DNA from: Flavobacterium piscis
Lineage (GTDB): Bacteria > Bacteroidota > Bacteroidia > Flavobacteriales > Flavobacteriaceae
Reading direction: 5' to 3'
DNA: 64,000 nucleotides
NCBI RefSeq assembly: GCF_001686925.1
Contig: NZ_LVEN01000010.1
Location: forward strand, 186,001-250,000
Both the position numbers and the translations under genes were made by a program. The notes beneath the pieces were generated by a model. The model was not told where the DNA came from. It searched no databases and worked only from the letters and a program-made list of their open reading frames with translations. Below are positions 1 to 5,282 of this stretch, one piece after another (position 1 is the first letter of the stretch; each line of letters opens with the position of its first letter).

Positions 1-221
1 ATACTATTTTCACTTTCGTGAAAGAATGAATAATAGCCAATTATCTGATTATCTAACATTAAATTAAAAACTGAATTCGTCCCGATGTATTCTTCTGTAA
101 TCGTTAGAAACGGAGACCAATCTTCTATTTGTTCATTAGAATATCCCCAGTAGGCTTTTGACTTTTTGGTTATTTGGGTTAAGATTTCGTGATCGCTTGG
201 GATTGCCTTTTGTATGGTCAT
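1..221 (-). CDS. GNAT family N-acetyltransferase, 3' end cut by window edge
   Basis: Reading the minus strand from the ATG at 219-221 gives an open frame to the window edge, about 73 residues. It begins MTIQKAIPSDHEILTQITKK and continues through SKAYWGYSNEQI and VFNLMLDNQIIGYYSFF. The opening 'xIxxAxxxDxxxLxxIxxxSKxxWGY' and the following beta-strand pair are typical of the N-terminal half of GNAT acetyltransferases, which move an acetyl group from acetyl-CoA to an amine. The acetyl-CoA binding motif lies beyond the window, so the substrate cannot be guessed. The family call rests on the N-terminal pattern only. Confidence 0.65.
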   Translation of the reverse strand, partial: MTIQKAIPSDHEILTQITKKSKAYWGYSNEQIEDWSPFLTITEEYIGTNSVFNLMLDNQIIGYYSFFHESENS

Positions 222-243
222 TATTATATTTTGCTTCAAAATT

Positions 244-387
244 TTATTTAAAAAAATCATTAAATTTATCTAAAAAGCTTTTTCTATTTTCATCATTTTT
301 AATTCCAACAGAAGAATTTGAAGACTTATAATTCTTATTGTGCTTTTCTAATTCATCTATAAATTGAGGAATACCATCAAGAAGCAT
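244..387 (-). CDS. doubtful 47-residue ORF upstream of the GNAT gene
   Basis: An ATG-initiated frame on the minus strand codes for 47 residues, starting MLLDGIPQFIDELEKHNK and ending KSFLDKFNDFFK. It is hydrophilic and lysine/asparagine-rich, with a short amphipathic C-terminal end. An in-frame stop lies just upstream of the ATG, so it is not the tail of a longer frame. It ends 22 bases before the GNAT start on the same strand, so the two could be co-transcribed. I do not recognise it. It may equally be a chance frame in AT-rich sequence. Confidence 0.3.
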   Translation of the reverse strand: MLLDGIPQFIDELEKHNKNYKSSNSSVGIKNDENRKSFLDKFNDFFK

Positions 388-483
388 TTTAGATATTACT
401 TTTTATCCATAAAAATATACAAATTCAAACAATTTAAAACTCATTTCTTACACAAACATAAATATCTTATTAATATTGGAGTT

Positions 484-595
484 GCGTGAGGGATAGAGGC
501 GGTACCTCCCGATTTAGAAAAACAAGGCTTTTTAGCCATAGTTTTTGTTAATCGGGAATATAGCCGAGAGTCCGGTTCGCCGCGGCAAAACACGC
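484..595. ncRNA. candidate structured RNA / recurring intergenic element
   Basis: This GC-richer island in AT-rich surroundings folds neatly. GCGTG (484-488) can pair with CACGC (591-595). Inside, TCCCGATT (507-514) pairs perfectly with AATCGGGA (550-557), continued by AAAAAC (518-523) with GTTTTT (541-546) and capped by GGC (526-528) with GCC (535-537). A GAGGGATAGAGGCGG stretch precedes the hairpin, and ATAGCCGAGAGTCCGG follows it. From memory, similar 'GCGTGAGGGAT...CACGCCC' elements recur between genes in Flavobacteriaceae; whether this is a named Rfam family is not something I can confirm. The strand of transcription is unknown and no gene overlaps it. Confidence 0.5.
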
Positions 596-600
596 CCTTA

Positions 601-800
601 TTAAGATTCTAAGGTTCTGAGAAGCTAAGTTGCTAAGATTTCTAAACCTTTGTGTCAATTCCTAACGAGATTGCTTCGTTCCTCGCAACGACAAAACTTT
701 GTGTCTTAGCGCCTTCGTGGCAACCAAAACAAATAAGAAAACTTTAATAAATCAACTATACGCCACTTCTGTAAAAATCACTATTTTTGAAATCCGAAGT
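601..800. other. gene-free stretch with degenerate intergenic repeats
   Basis: No coding frame is convincing here. The sequence contains worn copies of phrases such as 'aagattctaaggttctgagaa' and 'cgttcctcgcaacgacaaa', the type of decayed repeat text seen in other gaps of this window (for example 32400-32520). No clear promoter for the downstream peptidase gene is visible. Confidence 0.4.
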
Positions 801-817
801 TCAAAACTCACATTATT

Positions 818-2110
818 ATGAAATATCATCAAATAAACAGCGCTCTTTTTGTAAAAAATCGCAAAAAATTCACGGCAGAAATGAAACCTAACAGTGTTGC
901 CGTTTTTAACTCAAATGACATTTATCCGGTTAGTGCTGATAGTACTTTGCCGTTTGCGCAGCACAGAGATATTTTTTATCTAAGCGGGGTAGATCAGGAA
1001 GAAAGTATTTTGCTTTTGTTTCCGGATGCGCCTTACGAGAACCAAAAAGAGATTCTTTTCCTGAAAGAAACCAACGATCATATCGCGGTTTGGGAAGGTG
1101 AAAAATTAAGTAAAGAACGCGCATTTCAGGTTTCTGGAATTAGAACTGTTTATTGGTTGCAGGATTTTCATAAAGTTTTGAACGAAATGATGACGTATGC
1201 TGATACGATGTACATTAATACTAACGAACATTATCGCGCCTCTGTTGAAACTGAAACCCGCGAAGCTCGTTTTATAAAATGGTGGAAAGAACGTTATCCG
1301 GCTCATAACGTTGCTAAAAGCAATCCAATTTTGCAACGTATTCGTTCTATAAAAGAAAGCGAAGAAATCGATTTGATCCAAAAAGCGTGTGATATTACTG
1401 AGAAAGGTTTTCGTAGATTATTGCCATTTGTAAAACCAAATGTTACGGAATATGAAATTGAAGCCGAATTGATTCACGAATTTGTTCGTAACCGTTCTAA
1501 AGGTTTTGCTTATACGCCAATTATTGCTTCGGGAAATAATGCAAACGTTCTACATTATATCGAAAACAATCAGCAATGTAAAGCCGGAGATTTGATTTTA
1601 TTGGATGTTGCGGCTGAATATGCTAATTATTCCAGCGATATGACAAGAACAATTCCGGTTTCAGGAAAATATTCTGAAAGACAAAAAGCGGTTTACAATG
1701 CTGTTTTGAATGTGAAAAATGAAGCTACAAAAATGCTGACTCCTGGAACGCTTTGGAAACAATATCATATTGAAGTAGGTAAAATCATGACATCTGAATT
1801 ATTAGGTTTGGGCTTATTAGACAAAGCCGATGTTCAGAACGAAAATCCGGAATGGCCAGCGTACAAAAAATATTTCATGCACGGAACTTCTCACCACATG
1901 GGACTTGACACGCACGATTACGGATTACTTCACGAACCTATGAAAGCCAATATGGTTTTTACGGTTGAACCAGGAATTTATATTCCGGCAGAAGGTTTCG
2001 GGATTCGTTTAGAAGATAACATTGTCGTTCAGGAAAAAGGTGAACCTTTTAACTTAATGCGCAACATCCCGATCGAAGTTGATGAAATCGAAAGTTTGAT
2101 GAATTCTTAA
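818..2110 (+). CDS. pepP: Xaa-Pro aminopeptidase (aminopeptidase P, M24B)
   Basis: A cytosolic metallopeptidase that removes an N-terminal residue preceding proline. The 430-residue length fits the family (E. coli PepP has about 440). Residues 1-150 form the aminopeptidase P N-terminal domain. The C-terminal pita-bread M24 domain shows all five metal ligands in order: D263 (LDVAAEY), D274 (SSDMTRT), H355 (HGTSHHMG), E384 (VEPGIY) and E399 (RLEDN). There is no signal peptide. The ATG at 818 starts directly at the conserved N-terminal domain. It is monocistronic, with a strong terminator at 2141-2177. Confidence 0.93.
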   Translation: MKYHQINSALFVKNRKKFTAEMKPNSVAVFNSNDIYPVSADSTLPFAQHRDIFYLSGVDQEESILLLFPDAPYENQKEILFLKETNDHIAVWEGEKLSKERAFQVSGIRTVYWLQDFHKVLNEMMTYADTMYINTNEHYRASVETETREARFIKWWKERYPAHNVAKSNPILQRIRSIKESEEIDLIQKACDITEKGFRRLLPFVKPNVTEYEIEAELIHEFVRNRSKGFAYTPIIASGNNANVLHYIENNQQCKAGDLILLDVAAEYANYSSDMTRTIPVSGKYSERQKAVYNAVLNVKNEATKMLTPGTLWKQYHIEVGKIMTSELLGLGLLDKADVQNENPEWPAYKKYFMHGTSHHMGLDTHDYGLLHEPMKANMVFTVEPGIYIPAEGFGIRLEDNIVVQEKGEPFNLMRNIPIEVDEIESLMNS

Positions 2111-2140
2111 AGAAAGAGAAAAGAATATAGATTATAGAAT

Positions 2141-2177
2141 AAAGACGGTTGCAGCAATGTTGACCGTCTTTTTTTAT
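2141..2177 (+). terminator. rho-independent terminator of pepP
   Basis: AAAGACGGT (2141-2149) pairs with ACCGTCTTT (2163-2171), and the T-run continues to 2177. It sits 30 bases after the pepP stop. Confidence 0.85.
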
Positions 2178-2277
2178 TTTACCATATTAAATGATATAAA
2201 TTTATTTAAAATTGAACCGAATAACTATTTTTTTGACTCTATTGAAGTTATATTCTTTCTAAGATTTTAGCTTTTCT

Positions 2278-2285
2278 TATCTTTG
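2278..2285 (+). promoter_or_regulatory. Bacteroidota-type -7 box for the alpha/beta hydrolase gene
   Basis: TATCTTTG fits the TAnnTTTG consensus, 22 bases before the TTG start. No good TTTG -33 box is visible at the usual distance. Confidence 0.6.
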
Positions 2286-2307
2286 CAATTATAATTAAAA
2301 CACTATT

Positions 2308-3084
2308 TTGAAAACTCTTTTATATAAAAATACCAAGATTTCTTATACTGATTCAGGTCAGGGAACTGCAATTGTATTGCTTCACGGCTTTTTAGAAAAC
2401 AAAAAAATGTGGAAGGAATACGTGACTCTTTTCTCTGAAAAATATCGCGTTATCACAATCGATTTGTTAGGTCATGGCGATTCCGATTCTTTGGGGTATG
2501 TACATTCTATGGAGGATAATGCAAATGCTGTTCAGGAAGTTTTACAACATTTAAAAATAGAAAAAGCGACAATTTTAGGCCATTCTATGGGAGGTTATGT
2601 TGGTTTGGCTTTCGCCGAATTATTCCCGAAGAACATTCATAAACTGGTTTTATTAAATTCTACTTCCAAGGAAGATAGTGCGGAGAAAAAACTAAACCGA
2701 AGCCGCGCTATAAAAGCGGTAAAACAAAATTACGTGAACTTTGTAAGTCTCGCGATTAGTAATTTGTTTAGCGAAAACAACCGTACAAGATTAGCTGATG
2801 AAATAGAAAAAACAAAAGTTCAGGCGCTAAAAACTCCCCTGCAAGGAATTGTAGCTTCGCTGGAAGGAATGAAAATTAGAAAAGACAGAGAATCACTTTT
2901 AAAAGAAAATTTATTTCCGGTTTTATTGATTTTAGGTAAAAAAGATCCGGTTTTGAATTATGAAGAAAACATTTCTCAAATCGAAAATACAAACGTAAAA
3001 CTAGTTTCTTTTGAAGATGGACATATGAGCCAAATTGAAAATAAAGAGGAATTGAAAACTACTTTATTGGATTTTTTCGAATAA
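2308..3084 (+). CDS. alpha/beta-fold hydrolase
   Basis: This 258-residue protein has the single-domain alpha/beta hydrolase layout. The oxyanion-hole HGF is at 26-28. The nucleophile elbow GHSMGG is at 91-96 with Ser93. A likely acid is Asp213 (KKDP), and the catalytic His239 is in EDGHMS. It resembles the MenH/BioH-like group of small esterases and C-C hydrolases, but the substrate cannot be read from sequence. There is no signal peptide, so it is probably cytosolic. The start is TTG at 2308; no ATG fits the conserved N-terminus better. A bidirectional terminator follows. Confidence 0.85.
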   Translation: MKTLLYKNTKISYTDSGQGTAIVLLHGFLENKKMWKEYVTLFSEKYRVITIDLLGHGDSDSLGYVHSMEDNANAVQEVLQHLKIEKATILGHSMGGYVGLAFAELFPKNIHKLVLLNSTSKEDSAEKKLNRSRAIKAVKQNYVNFVSLAISNLFSENNRTRLADEIEKTKVQALKTPLQGIVASLEGMKIRKDRESLLKENLFPVLLILGKKDPVLNYEENISQIENTNVKLVSFEDGHMSQIENKEELKTTLLDFFE

Positions 3085-3104
3085 TTATAGTCCGTTTATA
3101 AAAT

Positions 3105-3143
3105 CAAAAAAGGCTGTTCAAAAATTCTGAACAGCCTTTTTCT
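3105..3143. terminator. bidirectional terminator between convergent genes
   Basis: AAAAAAGGCTGTTCA pairs with TGAACAGCCTTTTT, and there are A- and T-runs on the two flanks. It separates the plus-strand hydrolase gene from the minus-strand Roadblock pair and can serve both. Confidence 0.85.
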
Positions 3144-3161
3144 CTTTCTTGGGGGCAAAAA

Positions 3162-3536
3162 TTATAATTTTGTTATAATGTCTTTTTTAAATTTAGCCAA
3201 AGTTGCTCTTGTTAATCCAAGATTTGCTTTAGTTGAATCTACTGCTAAATAAATAAAATATTTACCATCTTCAGACACATCTATAATATGTATTTGATCT
3301 GTAAGTGTTATTAAGATATCGTTGATTTTTTGATCTAATCCTAAAGCTTTAATTGCGCTTAATTTTGCTTTTACAACTTCTAAATTATAAGCAGATGCTA
3401 ATTCCGGGTCAAAATTTGGATTTAAAGAAAGTGAACAGTAAGACATTCCTGTTTCAACTTCTGTTACTGAAACTGCAATGAATCCGTTAATATTCTCTTT
3501 TAAATCATTTTGAAAATTCTGTAAAAAATCTGACAT
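3162..3536 (-). CDS. Roadblock/LC7-like protein, second gene of pair A (RB2-A)
   Basis: This 124-residue soluble protein starts MSDFLQNFQNDL. Its core includes NGFIAVSVTEVETG, DPELASAYNLEVVKAK, DILITLTDQIHIID and AVDSTKANLGLTR. The alternation of strand-helix-strands and the closing 'D-S-x-x-N-L-G-x-T-R' resemble the Roadblock/LC7 (profilin-like) fold, whose members often regulate small GTPases such as MglA. It is clearly paralogous to the product of 15825-16205, with roughly two thirds of residues matching by eye. The frame opens 18 bases after the RB1-A stop, so the two are probably co-transcribed. No GTPase gene lies next to it. The fold is inferred and the function unknown. Confidence 0.75.
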   Translation of the reverse strand: MSDFLQNFQNDLKENINGFIAVSVTEVETGMSYCSLSLNPNFDPELASAYNLEVVKAKLSAIKALGLDQKINDILITLTDQIHIIDVSEDGKYFIYLAVDSTKANLGLTRATLAKFKKDIITKL

Positions 3537-3554
3537 GTTTTAATTGTATTTAAA

Positions 3555-3875
3555 TTAATTATTGAAAACGGTATCCATCTTGCGCAGCAAAAGACCCATT
3601 TTACTTATATCTTTAGAAAGCAGCGCAACACAGTTATCCTGCTCGTCTTTATTAGCCACCACAATACCATCTTTGTTCTTAATCATGACTTGCTTAAGAT
3701 CACCATTATTTACGTCTTCAGACATTTCTAAACACATCTTTAATATCATTCCAATCATTGCTGCTACATTTCCGTCATACTCTAAATTAACTGATTCAAG
3801 CAAAATGCCATCAATGTTAAAAGTTAATCCCGACTCAGCTCCAGTTTCTTCTATAAGTGTATTTAAATCAATCAT
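3555..3875 (-). CDS. Roadblock/LC7-like protein, first gene of pair A (RB1-A)
   Basis: This 106-residue protein has the pattern GLTFNIDGILLESVNLEY, VAAMIGMILKMCLEM, LKQVMIKNKDGIVVANK and ISKMGLLLRKMD. The small core, with 'G-x-L...AAM...ILxM' followed by 'LKQ...KxxDGxVVxxK', matches the Roadblock/LC7 fold used by MglB-like regulators. It is paralogous to the product of 15434-15790, sharing VAAM, LKQ, the G-V/I-V block and GLL-R. It is the promoter-proximal gene of a two-gene unit with RB2-A, preceded by TATCTTTG at 3905-3912. The two pair members probably heterodimerise; that is inference. Confidence 0.72.
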   Translation of the reverse strand: MIDLNTLIEETGAESGLTFNIDGILLESVNLEYDGNVAAMIGMILKMCLEMSEDVNNGDLKQVMIKNKDGIVVANKDEQDNCVALLSKDISKMGLLLRKMDTVFNN

Positions 3876-3904
3876 ATTCTTATTTATTTCATTTTTAAGA
3901 AGCT

Positions 3905-3912
3905 CAAAGATA
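3905..3912 (-). promoter_or_regulatory. -7 box for Roadblock pair A
   Basis: On the minus strand this reads TATCTTTG, a full match to TAnnTTTG, 30 bases upstream of the RB1-A ATG. A canonical -33 TTTG is not evident. Confidence 0.6.
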
Positions 3913-4137
3913 TTTTAATAAACAGAATTGCCCGATAAACACTTGTTAAAAAAAAGACACACCTAACCGTTTGAAACACTTTTATTTATACGATAATGTT
4001 TCTTTATTTTTAGAATAAAATTTTTAAAAAACGTTAACAAAAAAAGAAGATCTGTTTAAAAAAATAAAGTTCTGTTTCAAATACCTTAAATATTATTTTA
4101 ACATTTATAACAAATTCCGTTTACAGTTAGTTTTTCA

Positions 4138-4145
4138 TAGCTTTG
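4138..4145 (+). promoter_or_regulatory. -7 box for the 47-residue gene
   Basis: TAGCTTTG matches TAnnTTTG and lies 18 bases before the ATG at 4164, giving a very short leader. Its presence supports the small gene being real. It is divergent from the promoter at 3905-3912 across about 225 bases of very AT-rich DNA. Confidence 0.6.
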
Positions 4146-4163
4146 CAAAAAAATTATAATCAA

Positions 4164-4307
4164 ATGAAAACAGTTGACGAATTACGCTTTGACCTAAATG
4201 TAAAACTGATGAAGTTTAGAAGATTTCGTTTTGAGAACGGAAGTTTAAACAATTTAAATTCGAAAGAGAGCGAGAAGAAAGGCTTTTTCAAAAAAATATT
4301 CAGTTAA
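4164..4307 (+). CDS. small basic protein divergent from Roadblock pair A
   Basis: An ATG frame codes for 47 residues, starting MKTVDELRFDLNVKLMKFRR and ending SEKKGFFKKIFS. It is strongly basic, with an N-terminal segment likely to be helical and a C-terminal amphipathic FFKKIF motif that might touch membrane or protein. Its own -7 box lies 18 bases upstream. It is transcribed away from the Roadblock pair and ends 7 bases before the convergent ABC ATPase stop. I do not recognise a family. The arrangement mirrors the second Roadblock locus, where another small lysine-rich gene (15040-15255) is divergent. Confidence 0.6.
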   Translation: MKTVDELRFDLNVKLMKFRRFRFENGSLNNLNSKESEKKGFFKKIFS

Positions 4308-4314
4308 AAAGCAC

Positions 4315-4989
4315 TTACAAAGATCCCAAATCTACCAGGTAACCTTTTTCTACAAGTTCTGCATTATTGCTGACATAATGTATTTTACCTTCCTTAATCA
4401 AAATAATTTGAGATGAAATTTTGATTACATTTTTATAATTATGATCGGTAACAACAATACCCTTTTCAAGCGAATTTGCTGTTATCATTTCGCTTACTAA
4501 ATCTGCCATTATTGGCGACAATCCGTTATAAGGTTCATCGAGTAAAACAAACTTTGAAGGATTGAATAATACTATTTTAATTTCCAGATATCGTAATTCT
4601 CCACCGGACAAATGGCTTATTCTTTTATTCAAAATAGTCTGAATAAATTCATCTTCGCAGAAAAATTTTATTTTTTGTTTATCGACAGATAATAGGATTG
4701 CCTTATTTACCGATAAATGATTGGGAATAAATTGCTCCTGCGACAAATAACTAATCTCATCTGAAAGGTTATTTTCGTTGTTTTTTGAAACAGAATCAAT
4801 ACGAATGCATTTGTTTGGAGCTGCTATAACTCCAAAAATAATCTTCAATAAAGTCGATTTTCCAGAACCATTTCTTCCTAATAAACCAATAATTTGCGAG
4901 GTTTCACATTTTAAGTAAACATCAGAAAGAATTATCCTTTCACCATATTTCTTCTGAATTCCGTCAACTTCTAAAATATGCTTTTTCAA
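4315..4989 (-). CDS. ABC transporter ATP-binding protein
   Basis: This 224-residue single ABC ATPase domain has Walker A GRNGSGKST (38-46), signature LSGGE (127-131), Walker B FVLLDEP (147-153) and the switch His183 in TDHN. The general layout resembles LptB/LivF-type export or uptake ATPases, but the substrate is unknown. It starts with TTG at 4989, overlapping the TGA stop of the small membrane protein gene by four bases (TTGA), which suggests translational coupling. The membrane protein is thus its likely partner, although it is too small to be a normal permease. Confidence 0.88.
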   Translation of the reverse strand: MKKHILEVDGIQKKYGERIILSDVYLKCETSQIIGLLGRNGSGKSTLLKIIFGVIAAPNKCIRIDSVSKNNENNLSDEISYLSQEQFIPNHLSVNKAILLSVDKQKIKFFCEDEFIQTILNKRISHLSGGELRYLEIKIVLFNPSKFVLLDEPYNGLSPIMADLVSEMITANSLEKGIVVTDHNYKNVIKISSQIILIKEGKIHYVSNNAELVEKGYLVDLGSL

Positions 4990-5198
4990 AATATTTTCTT
5001 TATTAAAAAGACAATCAGACCGATTAAAATTGTAGCTGCAAAAGTCATCAGGTAACTAAAAACTAAAAGCCAGAGTTTTGAAATTCCGTTATTCAAATAA
5101 AACAAATAATCATTTTTTCTATACAACTCTTTAAAACCAACACTCATCAAAAATCCGAAACTCAGGAACGTGATAAAAAAATAATCAAAACCGCCCAA
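4986..5198 (-). CDS. small membrane protein coupled to the ABC ATPase; start uncertain
   Basis: From the first standard start (TTG at 5198) the protein is 70 residues with two hydrophobic segments, about 6-22 and 42-66, ending FLIKKIF. The same frame is open upstream to the stop of the previous gene (5283-5285). It would add a plausible N-terminus, IRKLNNIFEFFKTTLVIN followed by a hydrophobic stretch, completing a first membrane helix. No ATG, GTG or TTG occurs there; the codon at 5277-5279 is ATC followed by Arg-Lys-Leu. The true protein may therefore be about 98 residues. I do not recognise a family. Confidence 0.6.
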   Translation of the reverse strand: MGGFDYFFITFLSFGFLMSVGFKELYRKNDYLFYLNNGISKLWLLVFSYLMTFAATILIGLIVFLIKKIF

Positions 5199-5282
5199 TA
5201 AAACAGCAATAGCACAAACAGTTAAATTAATAACTAATGTCGTTTTAAAAAACTCAAAAATGTTGTTTAGCTTTCTGATACC

